From Thiodiazotropha sp040507225 (GTDB lineage Bacteria; Pseudomonadota; Gammaproteobacteria; Chromatiales; Chromatiaceae): a stretch of 64,000 bases of DNA. Below are positions 43,005 to 51,618 of this stretch, one piece after another; the first letter of the stretch is position 1, and every line of letters starts with the position of its first letter. A program made the translations under genes and the position numbers. The notes beneath the pieces are model-generated. The model made no database searches, was not told where the DNA came from, and saw only the letters and a list, made by a program, of their open reading frames with translations. The stretch covers positions 372,001 to 436,000 of the forward strand of contig JBEVVG010000001.1 in NCBI GenBank assembly GCA_040507225.1, written 5' to 3'.

Positions 43005-44402
43005 TCAGAAAATCCGGTTCAACCCGTTCAGTGCCGCCACCCGGTAGGCCTCCGCCATGGTCGGGTAATTGAAGGTGGTCTCGGCGAAATACAGCAGGGT
43101 ATTGGCTTCACCTTTCTGCGCCATGATGGCCTGTCCGATGTGGACGATCTCCGAGGCCTGTTCACCAAAGCAGTGAATTCCCAGGATTTCCAGGGTGTCC
43201 CGGTGGAACAGCAGTTTCAGCATGCCGACGTCGTGGTGGGTGATCTGGGCCCTGGCGATGGTTCGGAAGCTCGCCTGACCCACCTCGTAGGGAACCTTGC
43301 TGGCGGTCAGCTCCCGTTCGGTCCGCCCCAGCGAACTGATTTCGGGCAGGGTGTAGATGCCGGTGGGGAAATCGTCGATGAGCTGCCAGTCGGCGCTGCC
43401 GGTGGCGATCTGGGCGCCGACGAAACGCCCCTGGTCATAGCTCGCACTGGCCAGGCCGGGTGGGCCGACCACGTCTCCTACCGCATGGATATGGGGTTGC
43501 GAGGTCCCGTAGCGCTGGTCGATCTCGATCTGACCGCGATGGTTGACCGCTACACCGATCGACTCCAGCCCCATGTCCTCGGTGTTACCGCTGCGCCCGT
43601 TGGCCCACAGCAGGATGTCAGTCTTGAATTTCTTGCCGGATTTGCAGTGCAGCACCACGCCGTCGTCGACCCCTTCGACTTGTTCATACTCCTCGTTGTG
43701 GCGAATCACCGTGCCTTGGTTGCGCAGGTGGTAGCTCAGGGCGTCGGTAATTTCGTCGTCAAGAAAGGAGAGCAGCCGGTCCCGGGTATTCACCAGATTG
43801 ACCTTGACGTCCAGGTTGCAGAAGATCGACGCGTACTCGCAGCCGATCACCCCCGCACCGTAGATGGTGATCGATTCGGGGGTGTGGTCCATTCTCAGGA
43901 TCGAATCGCTGTCATGGATCCTGGGATGGTCGAAGTCCACGTCCTGTGGACGGTAGGGGCGGGAACCGGTGGCTATCACGAAGTGTTCCGCCCGGTAGGA
44001 CTCACTCACTCCGGAGGCGAGGCGGACCTCGAGTTGATGGGTGTCGACGAAACGGGCCCGGCCATGGATCACATCCACCCGGTTTCGTGCGTAGTGGCGC
44101 AGCCGGCTGCGTACCTGCTCGTTGATCACCGTCCCGGCCGCCTGGAGCAGGTCCGAGTACTCCACTTTGACCTGATCCTGTGTGTGTTGAAACAGGGGAT
44201 TGCGTCGATAGTCCCGCAACAGTTGAATGTTGTGGCGTAGCGCCTTCGAAGGGATGGTGCCCCAATGGGTACAGCCGCCGCCGACCTTGTCGTAGGCCTC
44301 GATGATGGCGACCCGCTTGCCGCTCTTGACCAGTTTCATGGCCGCGCCTTCGCCACCGGGACCGCTGCCGATCACAATGACATCGTAGTGTTTCTCACTC
44401 AT
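43005..44402 (-). CDS. sthA: Soluble pyridine nucleotide transhydrogenase
   Basis: The 465-residue flavoprotein matches E. coli SthA in length. It has the FAD-binding motif VIGSGPGGEGAAMKLV, the region GGGCTHWGTIPSKALR in which the usual redox disulfide is replaced (a single Cys and Thr), and the NAD(P) motif GAGVIGCEYASIF. SthA equilibrates NADPH and NADH in the cytoplasm, mainly reoxidising NADPH. It is a single gene convergent with tetR. Confidence 0.96.
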   Translation of the reverse strand: MSEKHYDVIVIGSGPGGEGAAMKLVKSGKRVAIIEAYDKVGGGCTHWGTIPSKALRHNIQLLRDYRRNPLFQHTQDQVKVEYSDLLQAAGTVINEQVRSRLRHYARNRVDVIHGRARFVDTHQLEVRLASGVSESYRAEHFVIATGSRPYRPQDVDFDHPRIHDSDSILRMDHTPESITIYGAGVIGCEYASIFCNLDVKVNLVNTRDRLLSFLDDEITDALSYHLRNQGTVIRHNEEYEQVEGVDDGVVLHCKSGKKFKTDILLWANGRSGNTEDMGLESIGVAVNHRGQIEIDQRYGTSQPHIHAVGDVVGPPGLASASYDQGRFVGAQIATGSADWQLIDDFPTGIYTLPEISSLGRTERELTASKVPYEVGQASFRTIARAQITHHDVGMLKLLFHRDTLEILGIHCFGEQASEIVHIGQAIMAQKGEANTLLYFAETTFNYPTMAEAYRVAALNGLNRIF

Positions 44403-44543
44403 GCTCAGATCCGTACCGGTGACTGCTCAGACCGGTACCAGTCTAACAGCATTTGACGCACTGCAGTATGGGTGATTCTGTCAATAGCCTGAAGCGCAAT
44501 TGGCTGGTTCGACAGCGCTTACGCATCACCCCAGGCAGGGGGT

Positions 44544-46496
44544 TCAGACCGGTATGGAATCCTTCATGTAGTCCAGGAAGTCCTCAATGTCCATGGGTTT
44601 GGCGATCAGGTCGCCCTGGATGATGTCACAATCGAACTCGGCGAGCCGCTCCAGGGTGGACCGATCCTCGACGCCCTCCGCGACCACGCGTATCCCGAGT
44701 TTCTTGGCTATACGGATGGTGCCTTCCACGATCACCGCGTCGGTCTCCTCCCGGGCAATGTCCTTGACCAGGATCCGGTCGATTTTCAGCGTGTCGATGG
44801 GCAATTGCTTGAGGTATGCCAGTGAAGAGTGCCCGGTTCCGAAGTCGTCTATCGCCAGGGTAAAACCGGCACGTCGCAACTGATCGACCTTGGCGGCGGT
44901 TTTGCGGATATCCTGCAGGAGTGCGTTCTCGGTGACTTCCAGGATCATCCGGCTGGGTTCGATGGCGTACCTGGACAGCGTGGCGAGGGTGTCGGTGACG
45001 AAGTCCCGGGAGTTGAACTGCAGCGGGCTGACGTTGACCGAGATGCGAAACTCATCCCGGGGCAGGCCGGTGGCGAAGAGCTGATTGATATGCAGGCACA
45101 CCTGCTCCAGCACCTGTTGGCCCAACTGGATGATCAGACCACTCTGTTCCGCGAGCTGGATAAACTCGTCCGGTGAGATCAGGCCTTTCTCCGGATGCCG
45201 CCAGCGCACCAGGGCCTCGGCGCCAATCAGCCGGCCCTGGGTCGTCACCAGGGGTTGATACTGGAGTACCAGACTGTAGTTCTTTAGCGCATTGCGTAAT
45301 CCCTGCTCCTGGCTCATCAACAGGTTAGCCTGTTCCTGCATGTCATTGCGGTAGACCATGATGGTGTTCCGCCCGATGGCCTTGGCCTGGTACATGGCAT
45401 AGTCCGCCCGTTTCAGGATATCGTCTGCATTTTCTCCGTGAGTCGGAAACAGCGCGACACCGATGCTCGCCGCCATATGGATCTGCTCGCCATTCAGCGG
45501 AAAGGTCTGACCGAGACTCTTCTGTACCTCACGGGCCATGTTCATGGCGACTTTCACGGCAATTTCCTGACTGTCGGCGAGTTCAGGCATCAACAGTACG
45601 AACTCGTCACCGCCCAGGCGCACGGCGGTATCTTCATCACGCAGACAGCGATTGAGACGATGCGCGAGCTGTTTCAGCAGTTCGTCCCCCTGATGGTGTC
45701 CCCGGGAATCATTGATGTTCTTGAAATTGTCCAGATCGAGAAACAGCAGGGCGCCGAAATGCTTGTGGTGCTTAGAGCGGGCGATGTCTTTGCTCAGACG
45801 TTCGACCAGGAGTCGCCGATTCGGCAGGTTGGTCAGGGCATCATGGTACGCGAGATGTTCGATGATCCGCCGGGTGTGCTGTTGGCGTAATCCCAGTTCC
45901 AGGGACTGGTTGATACTGCGATGGATGCGTACGGCCCCGGTTATCATGATGAAAATGAAAAGGGTGGTCATGCTGCCGAGGCCGATATTCGCCGGACCGC
46001 CGAGAATGAACAATCGGATCACCAGAGGCACCAGTACCAGCAACAGAAATCCGATGCAGGCCGGCAACAGGGAAGCCTGGGTGATCACCCCACCCGCGGC
46101 CATGCCGATCAGGGTGGCGATGATAATGGTCTGGTGCACCTGATGCTCCACCGGCACCAGAAGAAAAGCCGCAGAACCCCAAATCACACCTGAGATCAGG
46201 CTGTTGATGATGGCGCGATGACCCCAGATCGGCAACTGGAGTGGCCCAGGCTTGTGTTTTTGAAAACTGCGATAGCCAATCAGACGATACAGGGTCAGCA
46301 GCAGCATGCTGAGATACCAGAAGAGGAGGATTTCGCTGCTGACCACCTGCCACTGGGCAAGCACGATGATCGTGGCATTGATCATGATCGCGCCCAGCGC
46401 CGCAGGCAGGCCGGCATAGGCCAGTTCGATCTGGCGACGCTTCAGATTGGCCTGTAAATCGGGCGGATCGGCGGGTGAGGTTTTACGCTTTTGCAT
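44544..46496 (-). CDS. Membrane GGDEF-EAL cyclic-di-GMP enzyme
   Basis: The 650-residue protein has about six N-terminal helices (residues 28-195), then GGDEF and EAL domains. The cyclase site RLGGDEFVLL is intact, with an inhibitory RxxD site (RDED) five residues before it. The EAL domain has GAEALVRWRHPEKG, NVSPLQF, DDFGTGHSSL and VVAEGVED, so phosphodiesterase residues also look intact. It may make, break or sense cyclic-di-GMP. No sensory PAS or periplasmic domain is seen; the helices may be the sensor. Confidence 0.95.
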   Translation of the reverse strand: MQKRKTSPADPPDLQANLKRRQIELAYAGLPAALGAIMINATIIVLAQWQVVSSEILLFWYLSMLLLTLYRLIGYRSFQKHKPGPLQLPIWGHRAIINSLISGVIWGSAAFLLVPVEHQVHQTIIIATLIGMAAGGVITQASLLPACIGFLLLVLVPLVIRLFILGGPANIGLGSMTTLFIFIMITGAVRIHRSINQSLELGLRQQHTRRIIEHLAYHDALTNLPNRRLLVERLSKDIARSKHHKHFGALLFLDLDNFKNINDSRGHHQGDELLKQLAHRLNRCLRDEDTAVRLGGDEFVLLMPELADSQEIAVKVAMNMAREVQKSLGQTFPLNGEQIHMAASIGVALFPTHGENADDILKRADYAMYQAKAIGRNTIMVYRNDMQEQANLLMSQEQGLRNALKNYSLVLQYQPLVTTQGRLIGAEALVRWRHPEKGLISPDEFIQLAEQSGLIIQLGQQVLEQVCLHINQLFATGLPRDEFRISVNVSPLQFNSRDFVTDTLATLSRYAIEPSRMILEVTENALLQDIRKTAAKVDQLRRAGFTLAIDDFGTGHSSLAYLKQLPIDTLKIDRILVKDIAREETDAVIVEGTIRIAKKLGIRVVAEGVEDRSTLERLAEFDCDIIQGDLIAKPMDIEDFLDYMKDSIPV

Positions 46497-46769
46497 ACCT
46501 GCGGTAGTGGAAGTGGTTACGCTCAGGAATCATATCCAGCCATTCCTGTCCGGGACCTCTAGGATGTCTGTATCAGACCTCAGGCTGGTGATGCCGTGGG
46601 TAGTGTGTGATGTCTGTGATGCTAACAATCAGCGACGGTGTTGCCTGGCAAGCCTTGCCCAGAACCGATGTACTCACAAATCCATAAAGAAATCAGGGAT
46701 AAGGATAGCCGCAGGAGTCCGGCGAAGGAAGCCTTGGGTATTGCGACAAGTGTGAACGGGTGTCAAGCA

Positions 46770-46808
46770 TTGAAAAGCCATACCTTCTCGAAAACAGAAG
46801 GTATGGCT
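46770..46808 (-). terminator. Intrinsic terminator of the hemolysin-like operon
   Basis: A perfect 13-base stem (46776-46788 and 46796-46808) with a 7-base loop is followed by TTTT on the minus strand. It lies 50 bases past the last gene of the six-gene operon. The rest of 46497-46857 shows no gene. Confidence 0.75.
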
Positions 46809-46857
46809 GACCCTGGGTGGATCTCACTGCGACGGCAGTGCAATGATCGGACAGGGG

Positions 46858-47499
46858 TTACTCCATCATGCTCCGGGTCTTGTTCAATGCGGCGGTGATT
46901 TCCGAACGTCGACCCGCATCGGCAATCGGTCGGTTGCGCTGCGGAGCATTCAAGGCATGTTCGAAGGCGGCGGCCGCCTGAGCATACTCCTCCTCCTGCA
47001 TCAGGAAATCCCCGTAAAAGTAATTCGGGTCCATGCCGTCGGGATTCACCGCCAGGGCTTTTTGCAGATAGGTCTGGGCCTTGTCGTCATCGCCAAAGCC
47101 GATCGGCCAGCCGGGAACCTGATAGTAAAGACTGCCCAGGGAGGTGTAGACCGAGCCATCCAGTACATCCGGTTCGATGGCCTCGGCCTGTTCCAGGAGT
47201 TCCTTGGCGCGGTTGACCAGGGACAGGGCGCCCAGTCCACCTTTCTCTCCGGCCAGGGTGGAAAGAATGATGCCCTGCCAGACCAGGGGTGCCGCCTCAC
47301 CCGGGTGGGCCTTGACCAGGGACTCCGCATCCTGGCTGAGGCTTTCCAGTTTGGCGACTCGTTGATCTTCGGGGGTCTGATATTTGATCCTGGCCCAGTT
47401 CTCACTCAGGGACAGCAGTTCCGGCGACATATCCGCCACAGCCGGCAGGGTGAACAGGCTGGTCAGGGACCAGAATAAGATCAGTTTGAGATTTTTCAT
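46858..47499 (-). CDS. Exported TPR-containing protein
   Basis: The 213-residue protein has a signal peptide (MKNLKLILFWSLTSLFTLP, cleavage near AVA) and helical pairs consistent with TPR repeats from about residue 60, including AQTYLQKALAVNPDG and AQAAAAFEHALNAPQ. It would be periplasmic. It is the sixth and last gene of the operon and overlaps the dehydrogenase stop by 4 bases. Its place suggests a scaffold or export partner for the pathway; no function can be assigned. Confidence 0.8.
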   Translation of the reverse strand: MKNLKLILFWSLTSLFTLPAVADMSPELLSLSENWARIKYQTPEDQRVAKLESLSQDAESLVKAHPGEAAPLVWQGIILSTLAGEKGGLGALSLVNRAKELLEQAEAIEPDVLDGSVYTSLGSLYYQVPGWPIGFGDDDKAQTYLQKALAVNPDGMDPNYFYGDFLMQEEEYAQAAAAFEHALNAPQRNRPIADAGRRSEITAALNKTRSMME

Positions 47500-48299
47500 G
47501 GGGTGCTCTCTTTGGCAAAGTCCATCATCTTGAGATTCTGTTTTTTCATTGCACCATCAACCAGTCTCGGCCAGAGACCGTTGATGCGCACAAACAGGGA
47601 TTCGGGAAAACCCAGGTAGACGTCGTTACGCAGCTTCTCAATCGATTCGACGATTCGCGCCGCCACCCACTCGGGTTCGTCCATGTTCATCTTGACCGTC
47701 TCAGCCATACGGTAGATGGCGGAGCTGTTCAGTTTGGTCTTGACCGCCCGGGGGGCCACATAGGTGACACCCACGCCGGTATGCGCGAGTTCCCGCCGCA
47801 GGGCCTCGGAGAAACCGCGCAGGCCGAACTTGCTGGTGGAGTAGGCCGCGAACCAGGCAAAGGCGATGGAACCGAAGGTCGAGCCGACATTCACGATGCG
47901 GCCCGAATCCTGCTCCAGCATGTAAGGCAGAACCTTGTGCGTGAGTTGCATCGGCACCAGGGTATTGAGCTGCACCACCCGCTGTATGATCTCCGGATCC
48001 TCCTCGTGGAACGGGCGGAAACTCATCATCCCGGCGTTGTTGATCAGCAGGTCGATGCCACCGAGATGAGCCACTGCCTGATCCACCGCCGCGTTGCGCG
48101 CCTTGGCGTCGAGAAGATCCACCGAAAGGATCAGCGGCTGATCGTCTCTGGCAAAACGGGCGGCGGTTTCCTCCAGGGCCTGGTAATTGCGATCCACCAG
48201 GGCCAGGCGGGCGCCTTTTTCAGCAAGGATGCTCGCCACATGGGAGCCGATTCCTCCACTGGCGCCGGTGAGCAGGATGCGCTTGCCCTCAAGATTCAT
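47496..48299 (-). CDS. Short-chain dehydrogenase/reductase
   Basis: The 267-residue SDR has the cofactor motif TGASGGIGSHVA near residue 9, NNAG, and the catalytic Ser-Tyr-Lys in NVGSTFGSIAFAWFAAYSTSK. The cofactor-site sequence LVDRNYQAL favours NAD(H). I use the ATG at 48299, which starts the domain; the frame is open further upstream over the small membrane gene. It is the fifth gene of the hemolysin-like operon, presumably acting on an oxidised acyl intermediate. Confidence 0.9.
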   Translation of the reverse strand: MNLEGKRILLTGASGGIGSHVASILAEKGARLALVDRNYQALEETAARFARDDQPLILSVDLLDAKARNAAVDQAVAHLGGIDLLINNAGMMSFRPFHEEDPEIIQRVVQLNTLVPMQLTHKVLPYMLEQDSGRIVNVGSTFGSIAFAWFAAYSTSKFGLRGFSEALRRELAHTGVGVTYVAPRAVKTKLNSSAIYRMAETVKMNMDEPEWVAARIVESIEKLRNDVYLGFPESLFVRINGLWPRLVDGAMKKQNLKMMDFAKESTP

Positions 48300-48558
48300 G
48301 GTCGTGGACTCCGGCCTGTGAAGGACTGAAGGCGTCATCCCGAAGCGGGGGTTGTCCGCTGGTGCCGCCGATGCCCCCGGTATGCTGCAACGAGGTATGT
48401 CCGGCCTCCTGGTGGGACAGCAGGCGGTGCAGAATTCGATAGAGCAGGGTGACAACACTGATCGCGACCAGGCCGTTGAGCAGGAGCATCGTCAGGGTCA
48501 TGAAGAAACCTGGCTGCACCAGCCAGGGCATGGTGTTGGCGTGACTGATGAGGGTCAT
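48289..48558 (-). CDS. Small membrane protein of the hemolysin-like operon
   Basis: The 89-residue protein has one or two hydrophobic segments (PGFFMTLTMLLLNGLVAISVV) followed by a His/Gly-rich soluble tail. Its end overlaps the dehydrogenase start by 11 bases, and its ATG lies 11 bases after the oxidase stop with AGGAGAT upstream. No family is recognised. The overlaps on one side and short gap on the other make it part of the operon. Confidence 0.6.
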   Translation of the reverse strand: MTLISHANTMPWLVQPGFFMTLTMLLLNGLVAISVVTLLYRILHRLLSHQEAGHTSLQHTGGIGGTSGQPPLRDDAFSPSQAGVHDHES

Positions 48559-48569
48559 GGATGGATCTC

Positions 48570-49247
48570 CTAGGCCGCCAGGGCCTTGTCGTTGAGTGAA
48601 AGCGGCAGGGCACGGAAGATGTCGCCGTAAAGTTTGTAGAAGCGCTTCGCGCAATGAATGACGAAGCGCCGGTCCTGTTCGTCATCCAGACGGTTTACCA
48701 GACCGGAATAGAAATCCATGTGCGAAATGTCCAGGGAGCCGTGACTGGTGAGATAGCTGAAGGCGTTGTCCGGAAGGCCGAGATTGATGCGGGTGTTTTT
48801 CGCCGCTTCGGTGGCCAGTTTGATGCTGGTGCCTTCCAGCACCAGCACCATGCCGAGAAATCCCACCGGGTTGCGCCGCTGGATCAGATCATAGGCATAG
48901 GCGCACATGAGCTCCGCGGGAATACCCGGTTCACCCTGGCGTACCGCTTCCGGATCACCGCCGCATACCCGGATGTCGTTGAGAATCCACTCCTGGTGCC
49001 CCAACTCCTCCTCGATGTAGTGGGCCATGGCATCACGCAACCACTCTTTCGAACCGGGAATCCGCGAACCGCAGGCCATCAGCAGCGGGGTGGTGTGCTT
49101 GACGTGATGATAGGCCTGGGTGAGGAAGGCGATATAGCTCTGCAGCGAGAGTTCTCCGCGCCAGCCGTGTTCCACGAAAGGTATTGCCAACAGGTCTTCC
49201 CGTTCCTGTTCGGTTTCGGCCAGCAGGCGGTTGAAAAAGTTGCTCAT
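48570..49247 (-). CDS. Heme-oxygenase-like diiron oxidase (TenA/HDO superfamily)
   Basis: The 225-residue all-helical protein resembles the iron-containing redox enzyme family related to TenA and PqqC. Candidate metal ligands are Glu81 and His84 (HYIEEELGHQEW), Glu138 (LVLEGTS), Asp173 and His176 (HGSLDISHMDF), arranged like the ligands of HDO enzymes such as the alkene-forming UndA. HDO proteins activate oxygen to oxidise or desaturate fatty acids or amino acids. It is the third gene of the operon and overlaps the AMP-binding gene by 4 bases. The substrate is unknown; a fatty acyl chain is a reasonable inference. Confidence 0.8.
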   Translation of the reverse strand: MSNFFNRLLAETEQEREDLLAIPFVEHGWRGELSLQSYIAFLTQAYHHVKHTTPLLMACGSRIPGSKEWLRDAMAHYIEEELGHQEWILNDIRVCGGDPEAVRQGEPGIPAELMCAYAYDLIQRRNPVGFLGMVLVLEGTSIKLATEAAKNTRINLGLPDNAFSYLTSHGSLDISHMDFYSGLVNRLDDEQDRRFVIHCAKRFYKLYGDIFRALPLSLNDKALAA

Positions 49248-50743
49248 GAGGCAAGCTCCTGGTCATACAGGGCCTCCATGCGGCCCTGGTAATGTTGAAG
49301 GATGGCATCGCGACGCAGTCGGCCGGTTCCTGAGAGTTCGCCGCTGGACGGGGTGAAAGGGGTATCGGCAAAAAACCATTGGCTGATCCGTGCATAGTCC
49401 GGCAGGGTCTCGTTGACCCGGCTGATCGCTACGTCGATGTCAGCAGGTTGCATCGGCCCCGAGGGAACGATCACCGCCAGGTTCCAGGGGCGGGCTTCAC
49501 CGAAGACGGCGGCCTGGGCGATTGCCGATTCCATTACCAGTTCCCGTTCGACCCATTCCGGTGATACGTTGCGACCGTAGGCGGTGATGAAGATGTGACG
49601 ACGCCGACCGCGCAGGTAGAGATAACCTTCGTCGTCCAGGTAGCCCAGATCTCCGGTGTGCCACCAGTCATCCGCAGCGCCGTGGGTGGCATCTCCCAGG
49701 TATCCGGCGAAACGGTTTCCCCGAATCAGCACCTCGCCGTCCTTTGCAATGCGAATCTGGAGATGGGGCAGGGGGCGACCGACCGAGCCGATTTTGCGGG
49801 CGTCGGGGACATTCAGGGTGACTACGGATGCGGACTCTGAAAGTCCGTAGCCCTCATACACCGGGAGTCCCAGGGTTTCAGCCTGCTGCAGCAGTCGCTT
49901 TGAGACGGCCGCTCCGCCCAGGGCGATGAAGCGCAGGTCGACGGGCACCTCGGCGCCGCTGTGGCGGAGATAGCTGACCGCACCCTGAAGCATTTGCGGG
50001 TTGAATATGGCACTGCTGGCGCGGTAGCTCTCCAGGGCGGCGAGCATCATCCTGCTGTCCAGGCCCGAGGCGCCGAACAGGCCGGTTTCCAACAGAGAGG
50101 GCAGGGCCACGCCGGCGCCGCTCCACAGCGGCAGGTAGAGGCCGGCGATGTTCTCCAGCAGCACCGAAAGCGGCGTCAACACCAGATGCTGGTCATCACT
50201 GAGCACTTCGACCCGCTGCGCAAGCGCGCGGATCACGGACTCGATGTGCCGCCTGCCGAGCAATACGCCCTTGGGTTCTGCGGTGGTTCCGGAAGTGAAG
50301 GTCAGCTTGATGATGCCCTCGGGAATGGTTGATTCCCGCGGTTCCGGCTGGAGCAGCGTCAGGGAGGTGCCGCACAGCTCCCAGCAGCAGATCTCTCGCA
50401 GCGGGACACCGGCCCGCTCCCGGAAAAGTTCCGGTGTATCGGTAATCACGTATTCCACGGCGGAATCGTGCAAAGCATGCTGAACCTGACGGGGCGAAAA
50501 AAAACCGGGAATCGGAACCAGAGGGATCTCATTGGCCATGGCCGCAAGGTCGATGACCGCCCACGCGGGTCCATTGTCCAGATCCAGGGCCAGGGACTCG
50601 ATTCCGATGCCGGCGAACTGCTGCATGGTCTCGGAGATCCGGTTCTGCAGTTGCGCATAGCTGAGCGAGACGTGGGTACCCTGAACGGCCTGCCGGGTCG
50701 GTTGGCGCAATGCGTGTTCAGCGATACGCGAGAGAAGCGTCAT
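49244..50743 (-). CDS. AMP-binding acyl-adenylate-forming enzyme, variant active site
   Basis: The 499-residue ANL-superfamily enzyme has the P-loop FTSGTTAEPKGVLLG, the motif YGLSESASVVTLN and the hinge region WHTGDLGYLDDEGYLYLRGRR. At the C-terminal catalytic-lysine position the sequence is GTGRLRRDAI, so Arg475 replaces the usual Lys of the A10 motif. Activity may be altered, for example impaired adenylation or thioester-only. It resembles long-chain acyl-CoA synthetases. It overlaps both neighbours by 4 bases as the second gene of the operon. Confidence 0.85.
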   Translation of the reverse strand: MTLLSRIAEHALRQPTRQAVQGTHVSLSYAQLQNRISETMQQFAGIGIESLALDLDNGPAWAVIDLAAMANEIPLVPIPGFFSPRQVQHALHDSAVEYVITDTPELFRERAGVPLREICCWELCGTSLTLLQPEPRESTIPEGIIKLTFTSGTTAEPKGVLLGRRHIESVIRALAQRVEVLSDDQHLVLTPLSVLLENIAGLYLPLWSGAGVALPSLLETGLFGASGLDSRMMLAALESYRASSAIFNPQMLQGAVSYLRHSGAEVPVDLRFIALGGAAVSKRLLQQAETLGLPVYEGYGLSESASVVTLNVPDARKIGSVGRPLPHLQIRIAKDGEVLIRGNRFAGYLGDATHGAADDWWHTGDLGYLDDEGYLYLRGRRRHIFITAYGRNVSPEWVERELVMESAIAQAAVFGEARPWNLAVIVPSGPMQPADIDVAISRVNETLPDYARISQWFFADTPFTPSSGELSGTGRLRRDAILQHYQGRMEALYDQELAS

Positions 50744-51411
50744 GCTGCCTCCCTACCCACCGCGGCGGCGTTGCGCCACAGATTCATGATTGCAACTTCC
50801 TGCTCACACAAAGCGCCCAGTGTGCGCAATCCCTGTTCCAGACGGCCGGCCAGAACCCTGGGCTTCTGGTCATAATAACTGCCCCAGGCGGCGCGATCTG
50901 TCTCGGGCAGCTGCTCCGGTCTGGCTTCACCCAGATCGATCATGGTGAAGCCCAGGCGTTGAAAGGCGTTTTGCAGGACCGGGCCGATGGTGAACAGCAC
51001 CCATTCGCAATGGGTCGTGGAGAGGTAACCGGTGAGGGCGATGAACAGCCACCGGGTAACGCTTGGGTTCGTCACGGCGAGATTGCCGACTTCCACCAGA
51101 CGGGTGCGGTCAACCGGCTGCAGGGTGCGTCCGGCGATCATCTGCTCCACAGGGTGGTCCAGGTAGGTCTCGAGGAATAGCGGGGATTTGCCGGCATGGC
51201 GAAAACCGAGTACCGCCTGCAGGTTGTCCTGCTCGTCGCTCAGACTCATCAGGTTGGGCATGAAATGGCGCACATCCGCCCGGTAATGTTCCTTGAAACA
51301 ACCGTGTACGAACGCTTCCGCAGCCTGCCGCCGGGGACTGTCCGGGACCGCGTTGTGTACCCGGGACGGCATGTTGTCCCTGAAACGAAATCTCTGTTGC
51401 CTGCTCCTCAT
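50740..51411 (-). CDS. Thermostable hemolysin-like / GNAT-fold protein
   Basis: The 223-residue protein resembles the thermostable hemolysin family (delta-VPH of Vibrio). Residues about 60-165 look like an acyltransferase (GNAT) fold, with LVEVGNLAVTNPSVTRWLFI, then a strand-helix with VLQNAFQRLGFTMIDLG, similar in layout to acyl-homoserine-lactone synthases. No signal peptide is seen, so secretion as a toxin is doubtful. I infer an acyltransferase role. It is the first gene of the six-gene operon and has a candidate response-regulator box upstream. Confidence 0.75.
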   Translation of the reverse strand: MRSRQQRFRFRDNMPSRVHNAVPDSPRRQAAEAFVHGCFKEHYRADVRHFMPNLMSLSDEQDNLQAVLGFRHAGKSPLFLETYLDHPVEQMIAGRTLQPVDRTRLVEVGNLAVTNPSVTRWLFIALTGYLSTTHCEWVLFTIGPVLQNAFQRLGFTMIDLGEARPEQLPETDRAAWGSYYDQKPRVLAGRLEQGLRTLGALCEQEVAIMNLWRNAAAVGREAA

Positions 51412-51460
51412 TGTACCTGCTCCGGGTATCTGACCATGGGGCGTACTCTAGGCAGGCATT

Positions 51461-51477
51461 CTTAAACGAATCTTAAC
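51461..51477 (-). promoter_or_regulatory. CTTAA-N6-CTTAA direct repeat (PmrA/QseB-like box)
   Basis: CTTAAA-N5-CTTAAC lies 50-66 bases upstream of the hemolysin-like operon. PmrA and QseB response regulators bind CTTAA half-sites at this 11-base spacing. A weak -10-like TAGAGT follows on the minus strand. The corresponding two-component system is not in the window. Confidence 0.4.
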
Positions 51478-51618
51478 CACCTCGAATAATGTGGGAATAA
51501 AGTGCCGTAGATGGTAATAGGTCACAATAACCGGGAATCAGGGGACTATTTTTTGCCCTATCTTGTCCAATGCCGATTGCCGGGTGGGCGAACACGGGAA
51601 TATCAGAGGTGAATTGAC

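Noticed and set aside
44265..44456. Short plus-strand frame over the sthA start
   Set aside because: It is antisense to the FAD-binding region of sthA and has no supporting signals.
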